NCBI RefSeq assembly: GCF_000017805.1
Contig: NC_009767.1
Location: 806,001 to 870,000, forward strand
Reading direction: 5' to 3'
DNA length: 64,000 nt
From: Roseiflexus castenholzii DSM 13941
Lineage (GTDB): Bacteria; Chloroflexota; Chloroflexia; Chloroflexales; Roseiflexaceae
In this document: positions 1-7,998 of the stretch, one piece after another
Numbering within the stretch: position 1 is the stretch's first letter
How the letters are laid out: each line of letters starts with the position of its first letter
The notes under the pieces: model-generated
The model's input: the letters and a program-made list of their open reading frames with translations, nothing else
Database searches by the model: none
What the model was told of the DNA's origin: nothing
Program-made: the position numbers and the translations under genes

Positions 1-53
1 AGAACGCGACCTGCGGGTTTGCCGATGGCGGTGTGGTTGTTCACGGTGTTCAT
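1..53 (-). CDS. N-terminal fragment of an unidentified protein, cut by the window edge
   Basis: Reading the minus strand from the ATG at 51-53 gives 17 open codons (MNTVNNHTAIGKPAGRV) to the window edge. A good Shine-Dalgarno (GGAGAG) lies 6-7 nt upstream, which is the main support for a real start. The gene diverges from rpmB. Too little is present to name a family. Confidence 0.45.
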   Translation of the reverse strand, partial: MNTVNNHTAIGKPAGRV

Positions 54-64
54 AGTCTCTCCAG

Positions 65-93
65 TTGCATGGTGCATCAGAATGTGGTATAGT
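65..93 (+). promoter_or_regulatory. Promoter of rpmB
   Basis: TTGCAT (65-70), a 17 nt spacer and TATAGT (88-93) preceded by TGG form a sigma-70-type promoter with an extended -10. Transcription would start near 100, about 55 nt before the rpmB ATG. Confidence 0.6.
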
Positions 94-154
94 CTCCCCT
101 TAGTGTGTCAAAGACGTTGTGGGATTCCCGGCAGGTCCGGGGGAGCAGGCTGAT

Positions 155-361
155 ATGGCAAAGTGTATGGTATGCAACAAGAGCGTCAGTTTTGGGCGCA
201 ACATCCGGCATAAAGCGTCGGGCGGCTGGGCGCGGCGCGCGCCGAAGACCAATCGCACCTTCAAGCCGAATGTGCAGAAGACGACGATCATGGTCGATGG
301 CGAGAAAGTGCAGATCAAGGTGTGCACCCAATGCCTGCGCACGATGTATCGAGCGCGCTGA
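155..361 (+). CDS. rpmB: 50S ribosomal protein L28
   Basis: 68 residues beginning MAKCMVCNKSVSFGRNIRH, the canonical L28 start: a Cys pair near the N-terminus, then the basic RAPKTNRTFKPN segment and the C-terminal CTQCLRTMY. L28 is a small protein of the large ribosomal subunit. The two CxxC-like pairs (CMVC and CTQC) fit the zinc-binding form of the protein. The upstream in-frame ATG at 119 would add 12 residues foreign to the family; the start at 155 follows a GGGGAGCAGG stretch and matches the family. The gene is monocistronic between its own promoter and a hairpin terminator. Confidence 0.96.
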   Translation: MAKCMVCNKSVSFGRNIRHKASGGWARRAPKTNRTFKPNVQKTTIMVDGEKVQIKVCTQCLRTMYRAR

Positions 362-382
362 ATGTGCTGAGACCGATCGCTC

Positions 383-414
383 AGGCTGGCGTCGCATGGC
401 GATGCCAGCCTTTC
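383..414 (+). terminator. Rho-independent-like terminator of rpmB
   Basis: GGCTGGCGTCGC and GCGATGCCAGCC pair over 11 of 12 positions around a 3 nt loop and are followed by TTTCTC. It sits 22 nt after the rpmB stop. The T-run is short, so efficiency is uncertain. Confidence 0.6.
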
Positions 415-452
415 TCATTGAACGAAAACGCCCGACATTATAGCGGATAGAG

Positions 453-1268
453 TCAGGACGCGCAATTCAAGACGTAGCGTCGCAGCGCGTGGGCAACGCC
501 AGCCTCGCTGACCGGCGGCAGCACGGCATGCGCTCGTGCGCGCACTGCCGGTGTCGCATTCCCCATCGCCAGCCCAAGCCCTGCCCAGGTAATCATCGAG
601 ATGTCGTTCTCCTGATCGCCAATGGCCAGGACTGCTTCACGCGGCGCTCCCAGCGACTGCGCCAGGGCGGATAGTGCATTTCCCTTGCTGACGTGCGGTG
701 CTGTCAGTTCGCCAAAGATGGCGTGCGAACGAACGACTGCCAGTGCGCCGCCGAATCTGGCGGTCAGGCGCATCAGTTCACGCTCGACCACCGGCGGCTC
801 GGCGACGAACAGCAATTTGGTGGGTGGCACACGTTCAACCAGACGATCCAGATCGGGAGTAACGACCATCTCTGTCCCTTCGGGATGGAAGGCAAGGTAG
901 CGTTCGAGTTCCGGTCGATACGCCGTGATATGGTGAATATCATCGATATAGGCAACCACACACATGTCGGCATCGAGGAGTTCGCGCACTGCCGCCGCTG
1001 CCAGTTCGGCAGGCATTGCCGCATGGTAGAGCGTATCGCCGGTCAGCGGGTGACGCACCAGCGCCCCCTGGTAACAGATAATCGGCGCGCGAATATCGAG
1101 TTCGCGCGCAAACGGCAGTGCTGCGCCAAACATGCGCCCGGTCGCCAGCGTTACGTCAATACCGCGCGCCTGCACGGCGGCAATTGTTTCGCGCACGTCG
1201 GGATGAATGGTCAGATCATGGTCGATGACCGTGCCATCGAGATCAAGGGCGATCAGTTGGAAGGGCAT
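453..1268 (-). CDS. HAD-superfamily hydrolase, Cof type
   Basis: About 270 residues. Motif I is LIALDLDGTVIDHD (catalytic Asp pair) at the N-terminus. Motif II is in VTLATGR, and the C-terminal motif IV is AIGDQENDISMI. The large cap between motifs II and III is typical of Cof-type phosphatases, which dephosphorylate sugar phosphates, nucleotides or cofactor intermediates; the substrate cannot be read from sequence. Start chosen at MPFQLIALD because family members begin a few residues before motif I; an ATG 15 nt upstream (1283) is also possible. The 5' end overlaps the 3' end of the preceding dehydrogenase gene, so the two are probably co-transcribed and translationally coupled. Confidence 0.88.
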   Translation of the reverse strand: MPFQLIALDLDGTVIDHDLTIHPDVRETIAAVQARGIDVTLATGRMFGAALPFARELDIRAPIICYQGALVRHPLTGDTLYHAAMPAELAAAAVRELLDADMCVVAYIDDIHHITAYRPELERYLAFHPEGTEMVVTPDLDRLVERVPPTKLLFVAEPPVVERELMRLTARFGGALAVVRSHAIFGELTAPHVSKGNALSALAQSLGAPREAVLAIGDQENDISMITWAGLGLAMGNATPAVRARAHAVLPPVSEAGVAHALRRYVLNCAS

Positions 1269-2280
1269 CGGGTTGCGTTCCATGGTTCATCTTCGCTCTA
1301 CGCCCGGGCAGGGCTTCGGGATTGACAATGTGCGGCGGATGTTCGCCGCGCAGGAGACGAACGATTTGCGCTACTGCGCCATGGTGCATCACCCGCACGC
1401 CATCGTCCGTAAACGATGCGATGTGCGGCGTGAGGATAACGTGTGGAAATTGTAGGAGTGGGTGGTCATTGGGAAGCGGCTCCGGGTCGAAGACATCAAG
1501 ACCGGCGCCTGCCAGGTGTCCGGTGGTGAGCGCGTCGATCAGCGCCGCCTGATCGATGACCGCACCACGACTGACGTTGATCAGAAATGCGCCCTTTGGC
1601 AGTAGCGCCAGTTCACGCGCGCCGATCAGACCGCGCGTTGACGGGGTGAGCGCACAATGCAGCGTCAGAAACTCTGATTGCGGCAGAAGATTGTCGAGCG
1701 TTTCTACATGCACAACATCCAGCGCTGCAAACGCTTCAGCAGGCGCGAGCGGGTCGTATGCCGCCACGCGCATCCCCAGACCCTGGCGGCAGATCTGCGC
1801 CACGCGCCGCCCAATGCGCCCCAGACCGACGACTCCCAGCGTTTTGCCGCGCACCTCGACGCCACGCAATCGCGCGGCGCTCCATCCTGCGGTGCGGAAA
1901 CGATGGTCGGCAGCAACGACCTGCTTTGCCAGCGCCAGTACCAGTGCGACGGCATGCTCCGCCGTGCTCTCGGTTGGACCGTCGGGGGTGTTGATTACTA
2001 GAATGCCGCGTTCGGTTGCGGCTGCAAGGTCGATGTTGTCCACACCGATGCCAGGGCGAGCAATGGCCATCAGTGTGGGTCCGGCCCGGTCCATCCATGC
2101 GCCATCGGCGTTGATCATCGCGCTGATGATTGCTGCTGCGCTGCCGGGTAAAGTTGCAGGATCGCCACCTGCCGCAACCTCAGCGTGCGCTTCCAGCAAC
2201 GCTGCTGCTTCCGGCAACAGGCGAATGTCAGTCCAGATACGTGGACGTTGATGGATGGGAGAAAGGTCACTGTTGTGCAT
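1243..2280 (-). CDS. D-isomer-specific 2-hydroxyacid dehydrogenase
   Basis: 345 residues. The Rossmann NAD-binding fingerprint is VVGLGRIGRRVA. The catalytic segments are NVSRGAVID (Arg region), DVFDPEPLP (Glu region) and LTPHIAS (catalytic His). Family members reduce 2-keto acids or oxidise D-2-hydroxyacids such as 3-phosphoglycerate, glycerate or lactate. There is no C-terminal ACT domain, so it is not a full-length regulated SerA. The ATG at 2280 follows GAGG at 8 nt; the TTG just before it is unlikely. It overlaps the downstream HAD phosphatase, suggesting a two-gene operon with linked substrates, possibly phosphorylated hydroxyacids (inference). Confidence 0.9.
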   Translation of the reverse strand: MHNSDLSPIHQRPRIWTDIRLLPEAAALLEAHAEVAAGGDPATLPGSAAAIISAMINADGAWMDRAGPTLMAIARPGIGVDNIDLAAATERGILVINTPDGPTESTAEHAVALVLALAKQVVAADHRFRTAGWSAARLRGVEVRGKTLGVVGLGRIGRRVAQICRQGLGMRVAAYDPLAPAEAFAALDVVHVETLDNLLPQSEFLTLHCALTPSTRGLIGARELALLPKGAFLINVSRGAVIDQAALIDALTTGHLAGAGLDVFDPEPLPNDHPLLQFPHVILTPHIASFTDDGVRVMHHGAVAQIVRLLRGEHPPHIVNPEALPGRRAKMNHGTQPDALPTDRP

Positions 2281-2533
2281 CAATCAATCCTCTGTTGTCC
2301 ATCGGGCGCAACGGCGGATGGTCGGCGGTTCATGCTGGCGCCATGCCGGATGTGATCATCGTAGCAGACGACAACGACAAACGCAATCGATCAAAAAGAA
2401 GGACGACGTTTGACAAAAAATCAACCATGTGGTACCTGAAAGGGCGCAGAACACCAACTGCTCACCAGGGTACAGCGCACAGATTGCGCGTACTCCAGGG
2501 CGACCCGGCTTGCCGTCCTGGAAGAGGATCGCC

Positions 2534-3511
2534 ATGTCGCGTTTGATTACTCGCATCGTGGCGCTTGTTTTCGCTGTCGTCACTCTTGCCGCCATAACTC
2601 CCCTGCCTTCGGACGAGCGTTTTGTCGAACCGAATAGTGCTCTCCAACCGGTGTTTCGTGTCGAGCGGGCGATGCCTCCGCCTGTAAAAGCGCCACCAGA
2701 GCGGATCCGATTCCCGGTAGCGACACGCCGAACAGTGGCACTTCCTGAGATCGGCATCGCCGAGCAAACGCCGCCTTCAGCCGAAGTGGTTGCGCCGCTG
2801 CCCTTCATTGCCGGCGATGGTCCGCCAATGCGGGGAACGCGCATTGCGCAGACTGGACGCCTGGATGTGTATGTCGGACTGCGCACGTTCACGCCGGAGC
2901 AGATCGCAGCGATTGCCCCGCGGTTGGAAGAACTCCTGCGCGGCAACGAGGAACGGTTTGGCTTTCAATTGCAGCAACGAGTCTCGATTGCATTCTATCG
3001 TCCTTCGCTGGCGCCGTCGAAAGACACGCGCGGCATTGCGTACACCGAAGAAGGGCGCGCCGAGGTGTACTATCGCCCGAATGAGGACATTGAGCGCGCA
3101 CTGGTGGTGGCGTCGCACGAACTGGCGCATCACCTCCAGGCGCAGCGATACGGTGACGACGCGCAAAAACGCGCTGACATCATACTGCTGGAAGGGCTGG
3201 CAACCTGGATCACCGGTCCGCCATGGCTGGCAAAGTATGGTGTGGCACGCTGGAAAGAACGGGCGCGCCAGATTGGCGACTCCGGCGTGCCGCTGCGTCT
3301 GTTGAACGCCCAACGCTACGGCGACAATATCGCCTACGAGTTGTGGGCATCATTCGTTGATTTCCTGATCGAGCGTGATGGGATGGAGAAGATGCATGCG
3401 CTGTACGTGAGCGGGCGCGGGCGTGAACCCGGCTCGGCGGACTACCAGGGAATCTACGGCGCCTCGCTCAACGAACTTGCCAATGAGTGGCGGGTATGGG
3501 TCAGGAGTTAA
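2534..3511 (+). CDS. Secreted zinc metallopeptidase-like protein (peptidase MA-like)
   Basis: 325 residues. Residues 1-22 (MSRLITRIVALVFAVVTLAA) form a signal peptide or membrane anchor. A proline-rich stretch runs to about residue 90, followed by an extracellular domain with HELAHHLQ near residue 195 (HExxH zinc motif) and LLEGLATWI about 22 residues later, supplying the third (Glu) ligand as in gluzincins of the peptidase-MA type. GGAAGAGG is well placed before the ATG at 2534; the longer reading frame upstream lacks a comparable site. It stands alone, converging with the aldehyde dehydrogenase gene. Substrate unknown. Confidence 0.82.
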   Translation: MSRLITRIVALVFAVVTLAAITPLPSDERFVEPNSALQPVFRVERAMPPPVKAPPERIRFPVATRRTVALPEIGIAEQTPPSAEVVAPLPFIAGDGPPMRGTRIAQTGRLDVYVGLRTFTPEQIAAIAPRLEELLRGNEERFGFQLQQRVSIAFYRPSLAPSKDTRGIAYTEEGRAEVYYRPNEDIERALVVASHELAHHLQAQRYGDDAQKRADIILLEGLATWITGPPWLAKYGVARWKERARQIGDSGVPLRLLNAQRYGDNIAYELWASFVDFLIERDGMEKMHALYVSGRGREPGSADYQGIYGASLNELANEWRVWVRS

Positions 3512-3529
3512 ATCGGAACCCTTACCCCC

Positions 3530-4966
3530 CTAACCCCTCATCACGAGCAACTTGCGTTCGGTCATCTCTTCAATCGCATAGCGCAGCCCCTCGCGCCCGA
3601 AGCCGGATTGCTTGACGCCGCCATACGGCATGGGATCGAGGCGCCAGGTCGGAACATCATTGATAATGACGCCGCCGACCTCTAATGTATCGAACGCCTG
3701 GAAAATACGCCCGACATCGCGGGTAAACACACCTGCCTGCAATCCGAAATCGCTGTTGTTGACCGCCTCCAGTGCTGCCTCGAACGTCTCGTAAGGTTGC
3801 ACCGTCACGACCGGCGCGAAGATTTCCTGGCAATTCACCCGCAGTTCTGGCGCCGCGCGCGCCACAATTGTCGGCGCGACAACGCCGCTCTGCACCACGC
3901 CGCCGGTCAGGAACTCTGCGCCGGCGCCGCGCGCCTCGTCGAGCCAGGCAGCCACGCGCTCTGCCTCCGCCGGGTTGATCAGCGAACTCAGATCGCTCGT
4001 CTCATCAAGCGGATGCCCAACCTTCAATGCGCGCACCTGCGGCACAAACAGGTTCATGAATGCGTCGTACACCGGAGCATGCACAAAGATGCGCTGAACG
4101 CTGATGCAACTCTGCCCGGCGTAGGAAAACCCGCCGACCACACACCGCTCTGCTGCGAACGCAAGATCGGCGTCGGAGTGGATAATCACGCCTGCGTTGC
4201 CGCCGAGTTCCAGGGTCACCCGTTTGCGCCCGGCGCGCCGTTTCATCTCCCACCCGACCGCAGGCGAACCGGTGAAGGTCAGCAGCCCGAAGCGTTCATC
4301 CTCGATCAGCGGTGCAGCGTCGCGGCTTGCGAGAGGTAGGACGCTCAACGCCTCAGGGATCCATCCAGACGATGCAATCATCTCAGCCAGTTTGAGCGCC
4401 GTAACCGGCGTCTGCGAGGCAGGTTTGAGCACGACGGAACAACCGGCGGCGATTGCCGGGGCGACCTTGTGTGCCACCAGATTGAGCGGGAAATTGAACG
4501 GCGTAATGGCGGCGACCGGTCCCACCGGAAAACGGCGCACGATTGCGTGTCGCCCTTCGCCGCCGGGAGCAGCATCGAGACGCAGCGCTTCATCATTCGA
4601 GCGCGTCGCTTCGTCCGCAGCGGTCGAGAACGTCACAATGCTTCGCGCGACCTCGATCCGCGCCTGCTTGATGGGTTTTCCTGCTTCTAGCGCAATTGTG
4701 CGCGCCAGTTCCTCGGCGCGCGTCTCGATGCTGGCGGCAATGGCGCGCAGTGCGGCAGCACGGCGGTGCAGCGGCGTGCTGCGCGTTGTTCGGAACGCCG
4801 CGACCGCAGCCTGAATCGCTTGTTCCAGGTCGTCTAACGTTGCGCGATGAACGACGGCGACCGGTGCGCCATCGTAGGGGCAGGCGACTGTGTAAGGCGC
4901 GCCGGTGCGCCATTCACCCGCCAGGTAGAAGCGATACTCCGGCGTGTCGCTGTGTGTCATTGGCAT
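3530..4966 (-). CDS. NAD(P)-dependent aldehyde dehydrogenase
   Basis: 478 residues, the usual length. Visible motifs are ITPFNFPLNLVAHK (cofactor region), LTFTGSPAVGWEMK (Rossmann glycine), VTLELGGNAGVI (general-base Glu), GFSYAGQSCISVQR (nucleophilic Cys) and NCQEIFAPVV. The type resembles lactaldehyde, succinate-semialdehyde or non-phosphorylating glyceraldehyde-3-phosphate dehydrogenases; specificity cannot be fixed. The ATG at 4966 follows AAGGGACC. It is monocistronic and nearly abuts the converging peptidase gene (18 nt between stops). Confidence 0.92.
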   Translation of the reverse strand: MPMTHSDTPEYRFYLAGEWRTGAPYTVACPYDGAPVAVVHRATLDDLEQAIQAAVAAFRTTRSTPLHRRAAALRAIAASIETRAEELARTIALEAGKPIKQARIEVARSIVTFSTAADEATRSNDEALRLDAAPGGEGRHAIVRRFPVGPVAAITPFNFPLNLVAHKVAPAIAAGCSVVLKPASQTPVTALKLAEMIASSGWIPEALSVLPLASRDAAPLIEDERFGLLTFTGSPAVGWEMKRRAGRKRVTLELGGNAGVIIHSDADLAFAAERCVVGGFSYAGQSCISVQRIFVHAPVYDAFMNLFVPQVRALKVGHPLDETSDLSSLINPAEAERVAAWLDEARGAGAEFLTGGVVQSGVVAPTIVARAAPELRVNCQEIFAPVVTVQPYETFEAALEAVNNSDFGLQAGVFTRDVGRIFQAFDTLEVGGVIINDVPTWRLDPMPYGGVKQSGFGREGLRYAIEEMTERKLLVMRG

Positions 4967-4998
4967 ATGGTCCCTTGATTCACAGGTTTGCGTTCACA

Positions 4999-5242
4999 TC
5001 ACCCCGTGCCGCGTAAACGGCGTAGTTCTTCTTCCAGCGCGCGCACTCGCGCTTCGGCGTTCAGTCGGCGCTATTGGTCGATATGCCGCGCCGGTGCGTT
5101 CATAGCCGGGCACACGCAGCAGGGATTGTCCGCGCCGCTTGAAGGCGTCCACAATCACGTACAAGGGCGCACCTGTCAGATCGGACCGCTCCACATTTGA
5201 GGTTGCTTCAACTCGTGGAGGGTTGATCACCGTCTGCGTCAT
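4999..5242 (-). pseudogene. Remnant of a Uma2-family endonuclease gene
   Basis: From MTQTVINPP the frame jumps directly to APLYVIVDAFKRRGQSLLRV, matching the late catalytic-domain segment WYVIVDAVEQRGKSLLRVL of the intact paralog at 52656-53657. The whole front of the PD-(D/E)xK domain is therefore deleted. The ending RALEEELRRLRGTG, which matches the C-termini of both intact Uma2 genes here, is present in a different frame, ending with a TGA at 4999-5001. An internal deletion plus a frameshift leave no functional product. A minus-strand TGCTACAAT (5308-5316) is a surviving extended -10. Confidence 0.75.
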
Positions 5243-5354
5243 GGCGCTCCTCCTCTTCCCTGCCTGCCGGTCATAGAGCGGAGATCTGGCGACGCGCGAT
5301 ATGCTTCATTGTAGCACATCGCGCGTCGCACGTCTCTTATGCGCTGCCATATGG

Positions 5355-5383
5355 TTGTAACCAGATACTGATACTGTTATAAT
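5355..5383 (+). promoter_or_regulatory. Strong sigma-70-type promoter upstream of a long leader
   Basis: TTGTAA (5355-5360), 17 nt spacer, then TATAAT (5378-5383) with the extended TG. Predicted start is near 5390, leaving about 255 nt before the CAP-protein ATG. Confidence 0.6.
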
Positions 5384-5389
5384 TCTACG

Positions 5390-5646
5390 TGTCATAGACG
5401 GCGTTTCGGCGCTTTTATGGACGGATGAGGCTGCCCGTGCAGTGTCACCGGATGCAACCCGAGATGCGCTTGCCGGTCGCTCCGGATCGGCAGAAACCGG
5501 GCGAGGGAGGCTTTGGGGCAACCTGTCTTGCCACCGACACGCAAGCAGTAGTTCTTGTTCTGCGGCATGCGCTGATCACAGAAAGGTGGTAGAGAGAGGC
5601 GCTGCACATGTATGACGAGACGAGATGAGCACACCGGAGATACGCC
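5390..5646 (+). ncRNA. Possible structured leader or small RNA
   Basis: No gene occupies this stretch. It can form nested helices: GCCCG 5433-5437 with CGGGC 5498-5502 encloses ACCGG 5447-5451 with CCGGT 5473-5477. A separate hairpin is GGCAA 5517-5521 with TTGCC 5528-5532. I do not recognise the consensus of a known riboswitch (checked by eye against cobalamin, TPP, SAM, c-di-GMP-I and glycine). It may be a cis-regulatory leader of the CAP gene or an independent RNA. Confidence 0.3.
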
Positions 5647-6636
5647 ATGATTCGATGCCTGCACGCTATTACGATCATCTTGCTTACCGGGTTCATCCTG
5701 TTGCTGTCATCTTTTGCCCGCGCGCCGCTTGCGAGGGGCGCCGATAGCGCCGTATTCGCGCAACCCGGCAATCAACCCGGTCGGGGAACGTCTGCCCTGG
5801 GCGATCCGCCTCAACCTGACACACCACCGGTAGATGCTGCCACGAATGCGGGAGCCGGAACCAATGCCACGCCAACCGAAGCCGTGCAATCGGCAGTAAC
5901 GGTGTTTTTACCGCTGATTGCGCGCCCGCTGCCGCCGCTCCCCGATGATTGGTTGGGACGGGTCAACGGGTACCGCGCGCGCGCAGGCGTGCCGCTCGTA
6001 TCCGCCGATGTGACGCTGAACAATAATTGCTTTGAGCACGCGCGCTACATGGCGGAGAATAACGACTTGACCCACAATCAGAACCCGTCGCTGCCGTATG
6101 CGTCGCCTGCCGGACAGATCTGTGCGCAGAAGGGGAATGCGTGGATGGGATGGGGGGGCGCCTGGCGCCAGCGCGACGCGATCGATGGATGGATGGAGTC
6201 GGTTGGGCACCGGCTCTGGCTCCTCTACCCAACAACGCCGACATTCGGGTTCGGATTCTATAGCAATGGTCAGCGCAGCGCCGCCGGTCTCGACGTGCTC
6301 TCGCGCGCTCGCTTTGACGACGATGCTGCGTATGCTGGCTGGCCCGTGCGCTATCCCGCGCCGGGACAGCAGGGTGTGCCGGCAACGCGATACCCCATCA
6401 CATTGCAGTGGCCCTATTTCGATCAGAAGCCGGTCGTGACCGGAACGAGTCTGCGCGCTCTGCCGGGAACCGTGCTGGGGCATACGACAACGACCGATCT
6501 GCCGGTCAACCATAAGGGTGTTGCTATCATCCCAAACCAGGCATTCCCACCGAATGCGACGATTGAGGTGACGGTCACCGGCAGTTATAAGGGGCAACCG
6601 TTCTCGTTCACCTGGCAATTCCAGACGGGGAATTAA
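5647..6636 (+). CDS. Secreted CAP-domain (SCP/PR-1-like) protein
   Basis: 329 residues. MIRCLHAITIILLTGFILLL is an N-terminal signal peptide, followed by an Ala/Pro/Thr-rich linker to about residue 100. The CAP core follows: VNGYRARAGVPLVSADVTLN, EHARYMAENNDLTHNQ and GWMESVGHRLWLLYP, which correspond to the CAP helices and the conserved GHR segment. The last ~90 residues (starting PITLQWPYFDQKPV and including FSFTWQFQTGN) look like a small beta-rich domain. Bacterial CAP proteins are extracellular; function is rarely known. GGAGATACGCC supplies the ribosome site. It is transcribed from a promoter about 255 nt upstream through a long leader. Confidence 0.85.
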   Translation: MIRCLHAITIILLTGFILLLSSFARAPLARGADSAVFAQPGNQPGRGTSALGDPPQPDTPPVDAATNAGAGTNATPTEAVQSAVTVFLPLIARPLPPLPDDWLGRVNGYRARAGVPLVSADVTLNNNCFEHARYMAENNDLTHNQNPSLPYASPAGQICAQKGNAWMGWGGAWRQRDAIDGWMESVGHRLWLLYPTTPTFGFGFYSNGQRSAAGLDVLSRARFDDDAAYAGWPVRYPAPGQQGVPATRYPITLQWPYFDQKPVVTGTSLRALPGTVLGHTTTTDLPVNHKGVAIIPNQAFPPNATIEVTVTGSYKGQPFSFTWQFQTGN

Positions 6637-6732
6637 TCAGGCGCTCTGCGTCTCGCTCTCGGCAACAAAACATATGCACACGATACGCTTCACGACCACC
6701 GCAGGGCGAGACAACAGAGAGTCGTATCGCAC

Positions 6733-7941
6733 CTATCCCCCGCCGCGTAAACGGCGTAGTTCTTCCTCCAGCGCATGTAATCGCGCTTCGGCTTCGGCGC
6801 GCGCCCGCGCTTCGGCTTCGCGCGCTTCGGCTTCGGCGCGCGCCCGCGTTTCGGCTTCGGCACGCGCCCGCGCTTCGGCTTCGCGCGCTTCGGCTTCGGC
6901 GCGCGCCCGCGCTTCGGCTTCGGCGCGCGCCCGCGCTTCGGCTTCGCGCATTTCGGCTTCGGCGCGCGCCCGCGCTTCGGCTTTGCGCGCTTCGGCTTCG
7001 GCGCGCGCCCGCGTTTCGGCTTCGGCGCGCGCCCGCGCTTCGGCTTCGGCACGCGCCCGCGCTTCGGCTTCGCGCGCTTCGGCTTCGGCGCGCGCCCGCG
7101 TTTCGGCTTCGGCACGCGCCCGCGCTTCGGCTTCGCGCGCTTCGGCTTCGGCGCGCGCCCGCGTTTCGGCTTCGGCACGCGCCCGCGCTTCGGCTTCGCG
7201 CGCTTCGGCTTCGGCGCGCGCCCGCGCCCGATCCTCTGCCGCCTGCTGCACGACCGTTGCGTAGTTGCCAAACGCTATTCCATGCTCATCGTAGCAGACG
7301 ACGTGGTCGCCTTCGATGCCTAGCCACAGGTTGGCCATCGCAAGGTACACTCTCCCGTTGGCATCCGCTGGGTGCGCCACATAGTGACCATGCTCCAACC
7401 GATAGTCGAGCAGGCGCAACCGCCGTGTTCTGCCGCGACCCATATCGTCGACGATTACATACTGCGCCACTCCTGCCCGGGCATAGTGCGCCACTTTGCG
7501 TTCCAGGTCGTTCTCGCGCGTCTCCGGCGAGGTGATCTCGATGATCAGCGCCGGACGCGCACCCTCGACCGCCACCTCGAACGTGCTCCAGTTCTGGCGT
7601 TCGCGAATGCCGGGAATGACCATCACATCCGGTCCGTGCGGGCGCAGATCGGGGATGTCCCAGGCGATGCGCACATCGCTCAGGACAATCGCCGCACCGG
7701 AGGACTCCAGGCGCGCGCGGAGCACTTCGGTGAGATACATCCGGTCGGTTTCGTGGCGATCGCTATGCACGATGAAGTCTCCCACTTCGGGGTGCAGCAC
7801 GTCTTCCAGCGTGAGTGGAACCTGTTCGAGGTGACGGGGATCGTCAGGAGTGGGACGCGGCACGAAGCGCCAGCCGTAGCGGAACGGATCGTCAGCAGGC
7901 GCGTCGGCAGCAGGAGTCGGTCTGGCGGTTGTTGTCGTCAT
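6733..7941 (-). CDS. Uma2-family (DUF820) endonuclease with repeat coiled-coil tail
   Basis: 402 residues. Residues 1-240 form a Uma2/DUF820 PD-(D/E)xK domain: DDPFRYGWRFV, PLTLEDVLHP, GPDVMVIPGI (catalytic Asp), PALIIEITSPETREND (Glu), ERKVAHYARAGVAQYVIVDD. Residues ~245-385 are about seven copies of a charged Ala/Glu/Arg unit close to 21 residues (AEAREAEARARAEAETRAR), surely a long helix or coiled coil. The end is RLHALEEELRRLRGGG. The ATG at 7941 has no Shine-Dalgarno and lies 6 nt after a minus-strand -10, implying a leaderless message. Apparent upstream extensions run into a decayed insertion sequence. Uma2 proteins are abundant in cyanobacteria and Chloroflexota; their biological role is not established. 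Confidence 0.85.
   Translation of the reverse strand: MTTTTARPTPAADAPADDPFRYGWRFVPRPTPDDPRHLEQVPLTLEDVLHPEVGDFIVHSDRHETDRMYLTEVLRARLESSGAAIVLSDVRIAWDIPDLRPHGPDVMVIPGIRERQNWSTFEVAVEGARPALIIEITSPETRENDLERKVAHYARAGVAQYVIVDDMGRGRTRRLRLLDYRLEHGHYVAHPADANGRVYLAMANLWLGIEGDHVVCYDEHGIAFGNYATVVQQAAEDRARARAEAEAREAEARARAEAETRARAEAEAREAEARARAEAETRARAEAEAREAEARARAEAEARARAEAETRARAEAEARKAEARARAEAEMREAEARARAEAEARARAEAEAREAEARARAEAETRARAEAEAREAEARARAEAEARLHALEEELRRLRGGG
6775..7235. repeat. 63 bp coding minisatellite within the Uma2 gene
   Basis: Near-identical GC-rich blocks built from GCTTCGGCTTCGGC and GCGCGCCCGC cores recur about every 63 bp or fractions of it, encoding the 21-residue repeat. Third-position variation is low, indicating recent expansion. 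It creates long spurious open frames on both strands. Confidence 0.85.
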
Positions 7942-7947
7942 GACTTC

Positions 7948-7956
7948 AGTATACCA
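7948..7956 (-). promoter_or_regulatory. Extended -10 element directly before the Uma2 start
   Basis: On the minus strand TGGTATACT ends 6 nt before the ATG at 7941. The usual 6-7 nt from -10 to +1 puts transcription at or next to the A of the start codon. No good -35 is seen. Confidence 0.45.
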
Positions 7957-7998
7957 GAGAGTTCGGGCGCGCGAGCGGGTGTAAGCATGGTGTGCCTG

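Noticed and set aside
6674..7271. Long open frames on both strands across the Uma2 repeat tail
   Set aside because: They are translations of a 63 bp GC-rich repeat in other frames; only the minus frame continuous with the nuclease domain has a start, a domain and paralogs.
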